Positions 9,584 through 18,961 of a DNA stretch of 64,000 bases are shown here, in pieces. The stretch comes from Gaetbulibacter saemankumensis DSM 17032 (GTDB taxonomy: Bacteria; Bacteroidota; Bacteroidia; Flavobacteriales; Flavobacteriaceae), in the NCBI RefSeq assembly GCF_000425645.1, contig NZ_AUDV01000007.1, positions 62,001-126,000 of the forward strand, read 5' to 3'. Under the pieces are notes generated by a model, which did no database searches, was not told the origin of the DNA, and saw only the letters and a list, made by a program, of their open reading frames with translations. Positions within the stretch are counted from its first letter, which is position 1. Each line of letters begins with the position of its first letter. The translations under genes were made by a program, and so were the position numbers.

Positions 9584-10799
9584 AATATTGCTGCTTTTAG
9601 TTGGGCTATATTGTTTTCCTGCTTTCGGACAAATGCAGGATTATCAATTTAAACGCAAATTAACAGGAATTGATGGTATTTGGAACCAAATTATTTTGCC
9701 TGAGGCTTTATTTGAGAATTTACAATCAGGGTTAAATGATATTAGAATTTATGGAATCACTTCTGAAAAAGATACCGTTGAAGTTCCGTATTTACTTCAA
9801 CCATTAAAAGGAAAGCGTTTTGAACGTGACGTTGAATTTAAAATAATTAATACTGCCCGTAATAAGGAGGGCTATTTTTTTACTTTAGAAGTACCTTCTC
9901 AAGATGTTATTAATCAAATAAAATTAAATTTTGAGCAGCAGAATTTTGATTGGCGGATTACCCTTGAAGGCAGTCAGAATCAACAGGAATGGTTTACCAT
10001 AACAGAAGATTATCGTATTTTATCTATTGTAAATGAAGATACCAATTATCAGTTCACTAAAGTTAATATACCAAGTGCGAAGTTTAAGTTTCTTCGACTT
10101 TTAGTTAATTCTGAACAAAAGCCATTACTGGCTCATGCAAAGCTTGTCTTTCATGACACTTTAAATAGCCATTATAAAACATTTCAAATAAAGAATTTTG
10201 AGGTTAGTGAAGATGAAGAACTACATAACACCATGGTGAATATAGATCTTAAACATGCAGTTCCGGTTAGTTTTCTAAAATTATCTGTAATTAATGATTT
10301 CGATTATTATCGTCCAGTAACAATAGACTATATTTCAGATAGTATTCGAACAGAAAAGGGGATGAGGTATAAGTTCAAAACTTTGTTTCAAGGCACTATA
10401 AGTTCTCTTGAAAAGAACGAATTTAAATTCAAAAGCAGCATTTTAAAGCAACTTAGAATTACTGTTTTTAATCTAAATAATGAACCTTTAAATTTTGGTT
10501 CGGCTATAGTTAAGGGATATGAGCATCAATTGGTAGCTCGATTTAATGGGGCCGCCAGTTATTATTTAGTTTATGGGAATTTGGAAGCTTTAAGTCCAGA
10601 TTACGATATTAAGAACTTTCGTTCTAAAATACCAAAAGAGCTTAATCTCATTGATACAGGAGAAGAGGAAATTATCATAAAAAATGACATTCAAAAAAAT
10701 ACAGGTCTATTCAAAAATAAGATTTGGCTTTGGGTTATTATGGTTGTAATCATGGTTCTGCTAGCATGGTTTTCTTTAAAAATGTTAAAAACGAAATAG
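9567..10799 (+). CDS. DUF3999-family exported protein
   Basis: A 410-residue protein with a signal peptide (1-22, ending FGQ), a large periplasmic beta-rich domain and one C-terminal transmembrane helix (about 386-405) followed by Lys residues, so it is anchored in the inner membrane facing the periplasm. DUF3999 genes are known to sit beside DUF2339 genes in many bacteria, and here the two overlap by 17 bp; the pair probably makes one complex. The periplasmic part contains discoidin-like phrases (FEQQNFDWRITLEGSQNQQ) suggesting a binding domain. Function unknown. Confidence 0.82.
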   Translation: MILRIKILLLLVGLYCFPAFGQMQDYQFKRKLTGIDGIWNQIILPEALFENLQSGLNDIRIYGITSEKDTVEVPYLLQPLKGKRFERDVEFKIINTARNKEGYFFTLEVPSQDVINQIKLNFEQQNFDWRITLEGSQNQQEWFTITEDYRILSIVNEDTNYQFTKVNIPSAKFKFLRLLVNSEQKPLLAHAKLVFHDTLNSHYKTFQIKNFEVSEDEELHNTMVNIDLKHAVPVSFLKLSVINDFDYYRPVTIDYISDSIRTEKGMRYKFKTLFQGTISSLEKNEFKFKSSILKQLRITVFNLNNEPLNFGSAIVKGYEHQLVARFNGAASYYLVYGNLEALSPDYDIKNFRSKIPKELNLIDTGEEEIIIKNDIQKNTGLFKNKIWLWVIMVVIMVLLAWFSLKMLKTK

Positions 10800-10985
10800 G
10801 ATAAATTTAGGAAGAAGGATTTCTGAAAAATCTATGACATTAATTGGGTTTAGTGCTATTTTGGCTATAATAAAGTTTGCAAAGATGGAGGCTAATTTGT
10901 AACTTGTTAAAAGGAATCTTACTAGTTATCGTACTATGAATAGTTAAATAGAATCTTAATTGTTTAATTTATAGATACTTAAATT

Positions 10986-11240
10986 ATGAGTCTTATTTCT
11001 GAAAATATAATCCCCGGTGACTATGGCAAATCTTTCGTAACCGATGCTAAAGAGGATAAAGATCTAGAAAGAATAAAAAAGGCAATTTTAAGGGTAGAAG
11101 GGATAAAAGATGTTGAGATTAATTATGGTGTGTACCCTAAAGAATTTACTGTTCACACATCAAAAATTGTAACGCTTAAAGCCATTGAAAACGAAATTAA
11201 TGCCATAGGTTTTCATGCTGTGGTTAAGAGTTTGTTTTGA
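10986..11240 (+). CDS. HMA-like small protein lacking the CxxC motif
   Basis: An 84-residue soluble protein. After a variable N-terminus, residues 24-82 fit a beta-alpha-beta-beta-alpha-beta ferredoxin-like fold of heavy-metal-associated domains (ERIKKAILRVEGIKDVEIN, then KAIENEINAIGFHAVVK), but the CxxC metal motif is absent. The N-terminal part of the P-type ATPase at 4661 shows the same degenerate layout. A regulatory or scaffold role is possible; no metal binding can be claimed. Confidence 0.72.
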   Translation: MSLISENIIPGDYGKSFVTDAKEDKDLERIKKAILRVEGIKDVEINYGVYPKEFTVHTSKIVTLKAIENEINAIGFHAVVKSLF

Positions 11241-11344
11241 TTTTTATTCTGAACGTTGATATACCAAATTAGTTGATTATTATGTTGTAACGTGTTTATT
11301 TGTAATCTCGTATAAATAAAAAGTGCAAAATATTATGTTAAAAT

Positions 11345-11377
11345 AAAACGCCTAAAGAAATACTTTAGGCGTTTTTA
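11345..11377. terminator. Bidirectional intrinsic terminator
   Basis: Perfect 13-bp hairpin (AAAACGCCTAAAG / CTTTAGGCGTTTT, loop AAATA) with flanking A and T runs, between the convergent HMA-like gene and the peptidase gene. Confidence 0.88.
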
Positions 11378-11393
11378 TGTCTTCGAAATATTT

Positions 11394-13247
11394 TTAATTG
11401 TTTATCGCATTTTCAAATCTTTTAGAGCCACCAACAATTGGCAGTTTTAACTGAGTACCTTCCAAATCAATAGTTAATTCTGTTCCTGGTTGTGGGTGTA
11501 GAGTAAATTCTTTATCACTCGAGAAAATCATTAGTCCAATTTGTTGTCCAGCGGGAATTATTTGATCGTCTGGTTGTAAATTAAATGTGACTTCGTAAAA
11601 CTTACCTGGAATTAAAGGTTCTCCCTTAGTAATAGATTTGTAATTCTGGGGGTCGGCCCAACCACGGGTAATAATGTTGTCCGTAATCTTAGCATTAGGA
11701 TCATTATTCCAAGGTAAAGATACCAGCCAGATAGATAGGTTCGCAGCAGGCTTACTGCTGGATAGTTTTAGAGTAATTTCCGGAACTCCTGAAATATGCA
11801 GATTTTTAGAAAGTTTAGGTGTTATATATAATAATCTGTGATTGGTGTTTTCTGCTTGCGCCAGGGTCGCTCCATCAAAAGAATAATTGTCTACTAATGT
11901 TTCTTTTTGATTTTCTGAGGGCTTCATGGTTGATAATTGGCCAGAAGTAGGTGCTCCAGCAGATAGATATAAATTTACATTTTCAGCATTCGGATTAGGA
12001 TAATCTTTGTAAGGTGTTGGATTTTGAATGGGATCGCTTTCGCGCACAATCCATGCTTTATTCTGTTCGTTTTCTATACCATTGTCAATTCCAAATAGGT
12101 AATGAGTAAACCATTTATTCATCATCTCAAAAGGAGGAGGTCCACCGTGACCATTTTGGTGGTAGTAAATGGCCGTTTCAAGCCCCATATCTTTGGCTTT
12201 TTTATAGATGCGGTAGCTGTGTTCGGGCATAACATTCCAATCGTTAAACCCATGCGACATTAACAAAGCGGCCTTCATGGAACTCATATCATTTAAATAA
12301 TCACGTCCTGCCCAGAAGTCATTATAGTCACCCGTAATTCTATCCATTCCCTTCCTCATTTCAGTATCTCTGATAGTTTTGTTACTATACGCTCTTTTAG
12401 ATTCATCGCCACTATGAATAAAATCATAAAGTACATCAATATCCTCACCGAGATAACCACCTGGTGAACGTACTAATCCGTTAGAACGATAATAATGGTA
12501 ATAAGAGGTGTTAGGTGCCACGGGAATAATAACTTCTAAACCTTCAACACCCGTGGTAGCAGCCGCTAGTGGAATGGTACCATTATATGAGGTGCCGGTC
12601 ATACCGACCTTGCCAGTACTCCAATAGGCTTTTACTTCTTCGTTACCATAAGGTTCTTTATAAGCTTTGGCGCGACCATTTAACCAATCAATTACAGCTT
12701 TTGGAGCTAAAGATTCATTATCCCCTCCCACAGTAGGACTACCTTGAGAAAATCCGGTTCCGGGAGATGAAGAATGCACAACAATAAAACCTCGAGGCAC
12801 CCAGGTTTTTATGAATGCATTGGAAATTATCGGGCGTTTACCTGTTCGTTGTACTTCAGGATGAATCCGTTCGGGTGCTACTTCACCTAATTCATGATTT
12901 ACATCCCAGAATAAACCATCTACATCGGGTGCTACCCCAGCAAAATAAGGACTTGAATTGTATATTACTGGTAGTTTTAATTTTTCCGTATCTGTTTGAT
13001 AAGGTCTGGTTATATCTACATGCATGCGGTCTAGCTTGCCATCACCATCAGTATCGAAAGTTGTTTCAACAAAAACATCGTGGCGTATCCATTTATTTGG
13101 AGTATTAAAGGCATTTACAATTTGTGTCTGCCCATCTTTAAAAATAGGTTGAACCTTATTGTTTACTTGCGAAAAACAGGTAAATGAAGTCGTTACGCAT
13201 AATATACCAGCAGAGGCTATTGTACGCAAGTGTGTTAATCTTAACAT
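11394..13247 (-). CDS. Exported X-Pro dipeptidyl-peptidase (S15/CocE family)
   Basis: Serine hydrolase of 617 residues predicted to cleave X-Pro dipeptides from peptide N-termini in the periplasm. An N-terminal signal peptide (ends TCFSQ) precedes an alpha/beta-hydrolase core with the nucleophile in GTSYNG (about residue 219), the acid in SHGFNDW (about 334) and the histidine in QNGHGG (about 366), then a C-terminal jelly-roll domain (about 410-610) as in S15 peptidases. CocE-type esterases share this architecture; the GKVGMTGTSY context favours the peptidase. It follows the NTF2-like gene by about 20 bp, so both are likely co-transcribed. Confidence 0.9.
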   Translation of the reverse strand: MLRLTHLRTIASAGILCVTTSFTCFSQVNNKVQPIFKDGQTQIVNAFNTPNKWIRHDVFVETTFDTDGDGKLDRMHVDITRPYQTDTEKLKLPVIYNSSPYFAGVAPDVDGLFWDVNHELGEVAPERIHPEVQRTGKRPIISNAFIKTWVPRGFIVVHSSSPGTGFSQGSPTVGGDNESLAPKAVIDWLNGRAKAYKEPYGNEEVKAYWSTGKVGMTGTSYNGTIPLAAATTGVEGLEVIIPVAPNTSYYHYYRSNGLVRSPGGYLGEDIDVLYDFIHSGDESKRAYSNKTIRDTEMRKGMDRITGDYNDFWAGRDYLNDMSSMKAALLMSHGFNDWNVMPEHSYRIYKKAKDMGLETAIYYHQNGHGGPPPFEMMNKWFTHYLFGIDNGIENEQNKAWIVRESDPIQNPTPYKDYPNPNAENVNLYLSAGAPTSGQLSTMKPSENQKETLVDNYSFDGATLAQAENTNHRLLYITPKLSKNLHISGVPEITLKLSSSKPAANLSIWLVSLPWNNDPNAKITDNIITRGWADPQNYKSITKGEPLIPGKFYEVTFNLQPDDQIIPAGQQIGLMIFSSDKEFTLHPQPGTELTIDLEGTQLKLPIVGGSKRFENAINN

Positions 13248-13267
13248 AAGTTAGTCGTTTGTATAAT

Positions 13268-13807
13268 TTATTTTGGTAAGTATTTGTTTGGTATAGGGTG
13301 AATTGGTGTTTCCTGCGACCAATATACATTCACAATCCACCAGCGGTCGCCATCATGAAATAACTGTATGCTATTTATCCCTCTCATAAAAGGTTTTTTA
13401 TCTTCCAGACTATAGTAGGATTCGTAGGTGCTAAATACGTGAGCAATATTCCCAAAAGCATTAATGGTACGGTGAATTTCTTTTTCAAAAAAACCGTTGT
13501 CAACTAACCATTGCCCTGAGCTTTTAATATAATCATTAGGTTTTAAAAAAGTTACCTGAGGTTCACGGTCGGTATTTTTACCAGAAGGAATCAGTTTAGC
13601 GTTAGGGTAGAATAGATGTTTAAATAAATCCCAATCACGGTCTTCACCCTTTTCTCCTGATATGGAAGCATAAAGAGATTTTACCGTATTATCAATAGTA
13701 TTAACATTGTTCGAGTAATCTCTTTCTTCGTTTTTTTCTTCGTTTTGGGCCCAAATACTGCTTGTCGTTATAAGTAGAAAGGCCATAATTTTTAAGTGCT
13801 TTTTCAT
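13268..13807 (-). CDS. Exported NTF2/SnoaL-like protein
   Basis: A 179-residue protein with a clear signal peptide (MKKHLKIMAFLLITTSSIWA) and a single cone-shaped NTF2-like domain: DNTVKSLYASISG at its start and GDRWWIVNVYWSQE near its end. Such domains bind small ligands or form dimers; no catalytic residues can be assigned. The ATG at 13807 is chosen because the signal peptide starts there; a TTG-type extension upstream adds no recognisable sequence. It precedes the X-Pro peptidase gene on the same strand. Confidence 0.8.
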   Translation of the reverse strand: MKKHLKIMAFLLITTSSIWAQNEEKNEERDYSNNVNTIDNTVKSLYASISGEKGEDRDWDLFKHLFYPNAKLIPSGKNTDREPQVTFLKPNDYIKSSGQWLVDNGFFEKEIHRTINAFGNIAHVFSTYESYYSLEDKKPFMRGINSIQLFHDGDRWWIVNVYWSQETPIHPIPNKYLPK

Positions 13808-13881
13808 AACAAAATAGATGTTAGTTTGAAAGCACAAATTAGCCAATTGCAAAACTTAAGAATGTTAAGGATTTCTTAAAG

Positions 13882-14340
13882 TTACTTATAGGCTTTTTTT
13901 ATTCTATCCAGATTACGCTTATTATCACGGTCTTTAATTGTTTCGCGTTTATCAAAGAGTTTTTTACCCTTGGCTAAAGCGATGTCCAATTTAGCCAAAC
14001 CTCGGTCGTTAATAAACAATCGTAATGGCACTATAGTTAGACCTGTACTCTGAACTTCCTTTTGAAGTTTTTTTAATTCACGTTTATTAAGAAGTAATTT
14101 GCGTTCGGCTTTCGGGCGGTGGTTGTAATAGTTTCCAAAGGCATATTCTTCAATATTCATGTTAATAACAAAGAGTTCACCACGTTCATTAAATTCGCAG
14201 AAACTTTCAGCAATGGAGGCTTTACTACTGCGAATGGATTTAATTTCCGTACCTGTTAATACAATACCAGCTGTATACCTATCCAGAATTTCGTAAAGAA
14301 AACGCGCTTTCTTGTTTTGTATGTTTATGGTTTTTTGCAT
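13882..14340 (-). CDS. smpB: SsrA-binding protein
   Basis: SmpB binds tmRNA and delivers it to stalled ribosomes for trans-translation. The 152-residue protein has the conserved GTEIKSIR segment, the [20 protein letters not shown] core, [25 protein letters not shown] and a basic C-terminal tail ([12 protein letters not shown]) that enters the mRNA channel. The ATG at 14340 gives the normal MQKTINI start; an upstream in-frame ATG at 14349 would add MCS. Single gene; no tmRNA gene is visible in this window. Confidence 0.97.
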   Translation of the reverse strand: MQKTINIQNKKARFLYEILDRYTAGIVLTGTEIKSIRSSKASIAESFCEFNERGELFVINMNIEEYAFGNYYNHRPKAERKLLLNKRELKKLQKEVQSTGLTIVPLRLFINDRGLAKLDIALAKGKKLFDKRETIKDRDNKRNLDRIKKAYK

Positions 14341-14508
14341 GGAGCACAAAACTACATAATTTTATGTAGTCCGCATTTTAAATAGTTCTGAAAATTTTAG
14401 TTTATGCTCTATAGTGTAACCTGAGCAAATCATTTAGGTTTTAATGTGCTACATAGTAATAACTCTAAATAACGGCAGTATTTAGTTTTTTGGAAGTTAT
14501 ATGAAGGT

Positions 14509-14715
14509 TTAATTCATGGTAAAGCCAACCTTAATAGTTACTTGCCACATATCTACCTTTCCATTTTTTATGTTACCTCGTGTATCTATTACTTCAAACC
14601 AACGAAGATTGTTTATAGACTGTGACGCTCTTTTTAGGGCATTTTGTATGGCATCATCGCTCGATGTATCTGAGGTGCCTACTATTTCTATTTTCTTATA
14701 AATATGCTCATCCAT
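14509..14715 (-). CDS. Dodecin, flavin-binding storage protein
   Basis: A 68-residue beta-alpha-beta-beta protein of the dodecin family, which assembles into hollow dodecamers that bind and protect flavins. Diagnostic features are KIEIVGTS near the N-terminus, DAIQNALKRASQSI in the helix, LRWFEVIDTRG with the Trp that stacks on the flavin ring, and VDMWQVTIKVGF in the last strand. It is divergent from lpd, which encodes an FAD enzyme. Confidence 0.9.
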   Translation of the reverse strand: MDEHIYKKIEIVGTSDTSSDDAIQNALKRASQSINNLRWFEVIDTRGNIKNGKVDMWQVTIKVGFTMN

Positions 14716-14887
14716 AATTTTTGACTTTAATTATAAAACTCTTTAAGTTACAAAAAAAATGTGAAAAATGGAATACTTCAATAGGTGTTTAGTGGTTGTA
14801 AGGTGTTCATTATCAATATGTTTTAGCTCTGAGCTTTTGATGTTCATATCAAAATTTTAAAATTACTTTATAAACCCTTGTTTTTTA

Positions 14888-14917
14888 TTGCCTTCCAACA
14901 AAACATTTGTATTTTTG
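14888..14917 (+). promoter_or_regulatory. Promoter of lpd
   Basis: TTG (14888-14890), a 19-base spacer and TATTTTTG (14910-14917) fit the Bacteroidota housekeeping promoter TTG-N19-TAnnTTTG exactly. The start codon of lpd is 43 bases downstream. Confidence 0.75.
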
Positions 14918-14960
14918 AAACTCCATTTTTTTTTTAAATAAACGAATATCAAAATAAATT

Positions 14961-16361
14961 ATGAATTCATATGATGTGGCCGTAATTGGCTCAGGTCCTG
15001 GGGGATATGTTGCAGCTATACGTTGCGCTCAATTAGGCATGAAAACTGCCATAATAGAAAAGTATAGTACTTTAGGTGGTACTTGTTTAAATGTAGGGTG
15101 TATTCCAAGTAAAGCCCTTTTAGATTCTTCACATCACTATGAAGATGCCATTAAGCATTTTGAAGAGCATGGTATCGAAATCCCTGGAGATGTAAAAGTG
15201 AATTTAGAAAAAATGATTGCCCGTAAGCAAGCGGTGGTCGATCAAACAACAGGAGGCATCGATTTCTTAATGAAGAAAAATAATATTGATGTATACCAAG
15301 GATTAGGAAGTTTTAAAGATGCAACGCATATTACTATTGCAGGGGAAGAAACAACTGAGATTGAGGCTAAAAATACGATAATAGCTACCGGAAGTAAACC
15401 TTCTAGTTTGCCATTTATTAATATCGATAAGGAGCGTATCATAACATCTACGGAAGCTTTAAAATTAAAAGAAATTCCAAAACACTTAATAGTAATTGGT
15501 GGCGGTGTTATTGGTTTAGAGTTAGGTCAGGTTTATAAACGTTTAGGTGCTGAGGTTTCTGTAGTAGAATTTATGGATCGTATTATTCCAACTATGGATG
15601 CTGGGTTGTCTAAAGAATTAAACAAAGTTTTAAAGAAACAAAAATTCAAAATCAATACGTCACATAAAGTAAAATCTGTAGAACGAGTTGGTGATGAGGT
15701 GATTGTGAAGGCTGATAACAAAAAAGGCGAAGAGGTTGAGTTTAGAGGTGATTACTGTTTAGTTTCTGTAGGACGTCGTCCTTATACTGATGGTTTAAAC
15801 GCTGAAGCTGCTGGTGTAAAATTAACCGATAGAGGACAGATAGAAGTTAATGACCATTTACAAACAAATGCCTCAAACATTTATGCGATTGGAGATGTTG
15901 TTAAAGGGGCCATGCTGGCACATAAAGCCGAAGAAGAAGGTGTGTTTGTTGCCGAGACTCTAGCAGGACAAAAACCGCATATCGATTATAATTTAATTCC
16001 AGGCGTAGTTTATACGTGGCCGGAAGTGGCAGCTGTTGGTAGAACCGAAGAGGAATTAAAAGAGGCTGGTATAGCTTATAAGGCAGGTTCTTTCCCAATG
16101 CGTGCTTTAGGTCGTGCCAGAGCAAGTATGGATATAGATGGTTTTGTAAAAGTATTAGCCGATAAAAATACCGATGAAATTTTAGGAGTACATATGGTCG
16201 GAGCTCGTGCTGCCGATATGATTGCTGAGGCTGTTGTAGCCATGGAGTTTAGAGCATCAGCAGAAGATGTATCTCGCATGTCACATGCACATCCAACGTT
16301 TACCGAAGCCATTAAAGAAGCGGCTTTGGCTGCAACAGATGATCGCGCTTTGCACATTTAA
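14961..16361 (+). CDS. lpdA: Dihydrolipoyl dehydrogenase (E3)
   Basis: FAD flavoenzyme that reoxidises lipoamide of the 2-oxo acid dehydrogenase complexes and the glycine cleavage system with NAD+. The 466-residue protein has the FAD-binding GSGPGGYVAAIRCAQLG, the redox disulfide GGTCLNVGCIPSK (about 40-52), the NAD-binding GGGVIGLELG (about 180), the second FAD motif YAIGDV, and the catalytic His-Glu pair in HAHPTFTE (about 443). Complete and standard length. It is a single gene with its own promoter and terminator. Confidence 0.97.
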   Translation: MNSYDVAVIGSGPGGYVAAIRCAQLGMKTAIIEKYSTLGGTCLNVGCIPSKALLDSSHHYEDAIKHFEEHGIEIPGDVKVNLEKMIARKQAVVDQTTGGIDFLMKKNNIDVYQGLGSFKDATHITIAGEETTEIEAKNTIIATGSKPSSLPFINIDKERIITSTEALKLKEIPKHLIVIGGGVIGLELGQVYKRLGAEVSVVEFMDRIIPTMDAGLSKELNKVLKKQKFKINTSHKVKSVERVGDEVIVKADNKKGEEVEFRGDYCLVSVGRRPYTDGLNAEAAGVKLTDRGQIEVNDHLQTNASNIYAIGDVVKGAMLAHKAEEEGVFVAETLAGQKPHIDYNLIPGVVYTWPEVAAVGRTEEELKEAGIAYKAGSFPMRALGRARASMDIDGFVKVLADKNTDEILGVHMVGARAADMIAEAVVAMEFRASAEDVSRMSHAHPTFTEAIKEAALAATDDRALHI

Positions 16362-16385
16362 TGAAATAGTTAATTTAGCAGCTAT

Positions 16386-16424
16386 AAAAAAGCCTCTTTT
16401 AATAAATTTAAAAGAGGTTTTTTG
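16386..16424 (+). terminator. Intrinsic terminator after lpd
   Basis: CCTCTTTT pairs with AAAAGAGG (16393-16400 / 16410-16417) and is followed by a run of seven T, 25 bp after the lpd stop. Confidence 0.82.
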
Positions 16425-16605
16425 TTAAAATATTAAAAGTGAATGTCTTGTGTGGTTTTTTGAATAACATTTAGTAACTTTATATAGTTACATAGAATAA
16501 TGTTTTTTGCTTCCTAACTAATCATTACAATGAGAGCTTAAGTTCATAGGTTAAGTTCTTTACTTTATCTATTCATGTTATGTTATTAATTCAAAATAGC
16601 ATACT

Positions 16606-18225
16606 ATGAAAACAACATTATTATATACTTTTTTTTCACTTTTTGCTTATTATTCTTTTTCGCAAACTATAGTTCCTGATGATCAGTTTGAAATGTACTT
16701 GGAAACTCACGATGCTAATGGGGTTGAAGTAACTCTTGGAAGTGTAAATAGTCTAGGAGATGGTGATGCTACTAATAATTCAGTTCCAACAGCTAAAATA
16801 GAGGTTTTAACAACCTTAGACGTTAGCGGAAAGGGAATACAAGATATGACGGGTATTCAGGATTTTGTCGCATTAGAAACTTTAAATTGTAGTAGTAATA
16901 ACTTTCTTGCAGAACTTAATGTGTTTCAAAATATAGCACTTAAAGATATTCGCTGTTTTAATTGTAATATTTCCAGTTTAACATTACCTGATAATAATAC
17001 ACTTAGTTATTTAAATTGTGGTAATAACAATTTAAGCACGTTGGATGTAAGTGGTTATCCATTATTGGAATATCTGGCGTGTTATAATAATAGTCCCTCT
17101 GACTTAGGGACTTTGGATTTATCCTCAAATACTGCTTTAAAAACATTGTATTGTCATAATTCGGGAGTTAATTCTTTGGATGTAACGCAATGTAGTCTGT
17201 TAGAGTTCATGTGGTGCTATGGAAATAATTTATCAACTTTAGATATTACCACTAATACGGTGCTATCAGAGTTAAGATGTTACAATAGTGGTATTAGTAC
17301 ATTTAATTATACAAACAACACAGCTTTAGAAACGCTCGATTGCAGTAATAATCCTATTGGTTCTCTTAATGTATCACTTTTTCCAAATCTAGTAACGCTT
17401 AATTGTATTTCAAATAATCTGATAACTCTCGACATAAGTATTAATCAGGTTTTGGAGTTTTTGGATTGCGGTAGTAATTTGTCCTTAACCATTCTTGATT
17501 TGCCAGTAACTAATTCAATAAAGGAATTAGAATGTTATTCTACTGCTTTGGAAGCTTTAGATTTAAGTAACTTGATCAAGTTACAATATTTAGATGTTTA
17601 TTATTGTAATAATCTATCTAGCTTAATCCTTCCTCAAACTATCACATTAACAGAGTTGTGGGCTTATACTACTGGTTTATCAAATCTTGATTTCACGAAA
17701 AATACAGGTTTGCAGTATATGGATATTGCTCATGGTAATTTCACGAGTATAGATGTAAGTATGTTGCCTAATCTTAAAGGATTTTATTGTAATGAGAATG
17801 CTTTGTTAAATGAGTTAAATATAGCAAATGGGTTTATAGATAATTTAGAAGTCATGTGGGCTCATGATAATCCATTATTAAAATGTATTCAGGTTGATGA
17901 TTTGGCTAAAGCTACTGCAAAATCTAGTCCTGACTGGAAACGTGATGTTGGTTCCAATTTTTCAGAGAATTGTACCTTAGATGTGGAGTCTTTTAATAAG
18001 GTAAGTTTACAGATTAATCCAAATCCTTCTACTGGTATTTTAAACATTATAGTCAATCATCCTTCGAATTATATAGTGTCAAATGTCTTGGGAAAGAAAG
18101 TATTTGAAGGTCATTTGCAATCAGGTAATAACACTTTAAATTTTCAATATTTAACTAGTGGTATTTATTTCTTTACGGTTAGATCTTTTTTGGGTGATTT
18201 AACTAAAAAAGTAATAATAGAATGA
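16606..18225 (+). CDS. Secreted leucine-rich-repeat protein with T9SS sorting domain
   Basis: A 539-residue protein: signal peptide 1-20 (ends YSFSQ), some 14 short leucine-rich repeats over about 70-440 with the rhythm LxxLxCxxNNLxxLDxS, then a type IX secretion C-terminal sorting domain (about 465-539: INPNPSTGIL, LGKKVFEG, LTSGIYFFTV, KKVIIE). Each repeat keeps a Cys at the same place. It should be exported across the outer membrane and may be attached to the surface or released; a binding or adhesion role is typical of such repeats but the ligand is unknown. Monocistronic with a strong terminator. Confidence 0.9.
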   Translation: MKTTLLYTFFSLFAYYSFSQTIVPDDQFEMYLETHDANGVEVTLGSVNSLGDGDATNNSVPTAKIEVLTTLDVSGKGIQDMTGIQDFVALETLNCSSNNFLAELNVFQNIALKDIRCFNCNISSLTLPDNNTLSYLNCGNNNLSTLDVSGYPLLEYLACYNNSPSDLGTLDLSSNTALKTLYCHNSGVNSLDVTQCSLLEFMWCYGNNLSTLDITTNTVLSELRCYNSGISTFNYTNNTALETLDCSNNPIGSLNVSLFPNLVTLNCISNNLITLDISINQVLEFLDCGSNLSLTILDLPVTNSIKELECYSTALEALDLSNLIKLQYLDVYYCNNLSSLILPQTITLTELWAYTTGLSNLDFTKNTGLQYMDIAHGNFTSIDVSMLPNLKGFYCNENALLNELNIANGFIDNLEVMWAHDNPLLKCIQVDDLAKATAKSSPDWKRDVGSNFSENCTLDVESFNKVSLQINPNPSTGILNIIVNHPSNYIVSNVLGKKVFEGHLQSGNNTLNFQYLTSGIYFFTVRSFLGDLTKKVIIE

Positions 18226-18246
18226 TGTAGGTTAAATATTTGGGGG

Positions 18247-18272
18247 AGCGAACCGCAAGGTTCGCTTTTTTT
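18247..18272 (+). terminator. Intrinsic terminator after the LRR gene
   Basis: Perfect 8-bp stem AGCGAACC / GGTTCGCT closed by the stable GCAA tetraloop and followed by TTTTTTT. Confidence 0.9.
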
Positions 18273-18467
18273 ATAGCTCATAATCTGCATATTTCCAGCT
18301 TTCAGAAATTAAATCTTCCATTTTAGATTCGTTTTTAGCATCCTTTAAGGCATTATAAGCTGGTTTAAGTCCGTGATAAGCCCAGCCATTTTTCGAACAT
18401 TTTTTTTAGACTTATGCCACTTTTTTAAATTGAATAAATTCTTGTTTCACTTCCTCGTTCGACAGTG
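18271..18467 (-). pseudogene. Frameshifted remnant of a short gene
   Basis: Three consecutive coding-like pieces lie in three different minus-strand frames. First ISNVLTLSNEEVKQEFIQFKK (from about 18476 down), then KKWHKSKKNVRKMAGLI, then GLKPAYNALKDAKNESKMED continuing to SWKYADYEL and a stop at 18273-18271. Joining them gives one plausible basic, helical C-terminal region, so at least two frameshifts are implied, one in the A6 run at 18415-18426 and one near 18375. No start codon is evident. The family is not recognised. Sequencing error in the homopolymer could explain one shift but hardly both. Confidence 0.55.
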
Positions 18468-18475
18468 TCAAAACA

Positions 18476-18958
18476 TTAGATATTTTTAACCGTGGTTTTT
18501 CTTAAAATAAGCATAGGTAGTGAAATGCCAACCGCAATTGAAATTAAAATAAAAACCATGGTAAATCCATTAGAATAAATGGCATCAATCAATTCGATAC
18601 GTTTATCTAAATTGGTTTCTATAAATATGAAATTCATTATTGAAAGTACCGTTTTGTATGCGAAATATCCTGGAATCATAGGAATTACAGGTGGGACGCA
18701 GAAAATGACTGGAGGATGGTGAATTTTATGTGCTAGCGGAATACTAATGATAGCAATACCAATAACGGCAATAAATGTGGCAATAATGATGTTAAGTTCA
18801 AATTCCGTTAGAAGGAACTTTATAAAACCACCTAAAAATCCTAGACAAAATACAGTCACCATAGCACTTCGGGGAATATTAAATAAAATGCCGAAACCCA
18901 AGGCGGCAAATCCAGACCAAGTAGCAACTTCTATCAAGTGTATAAGGCTTTCCTGCAT
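18476..18958 (-). CDS. Threonine/serine exporter, YjjB-type half (ThrE_2)
   Basis: A 160-residue inner-membrane protein with four to five hydrophobic helices, including the PPVIFCVPPVIPMIPGYFAY segment characteristic of the ThrE C-terminal half (DUF3815/YjjB). It works with the preceding gene product, which is the other half; the genes are 3 bp apart. In enterics the YjjP-YjjB pair has been linked to export of dicarboxylates, and in Corynebacterium the fused protein exports threonine and serine; the substrate here is unknown. Confidence 0.88.
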   Translation of the reverse strand: MQESLIHLIEVATWSGFAALGFGILFNIPRSAMVTVFCLGFLGGFIKFLLTEFELNIIIATFIAVIGIAIISIPLAHKIHHPPVIFCVPPVIPMIPGYFAYKTVLSIMNFIFIETNLDKRIELIDAIYSNGFTMVFILISIAVGISLPMLILRKTTVKNI

Positions 18959-18961
18959 TTT

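Noticed and set aside
15901-16357. Two overlapping minus-strand frames inside lpd
   Set aside because: Both are shadows of the highly conserved lpd coding sequence.
16800-17900. Repeated short units in the LRR gene taken as a DNA repeat or CRISPR
   Set aside because: The units are imperfect at DNA level, stay in frame and code leucine-rich repeats; there are no constant repeats with unique spacers.
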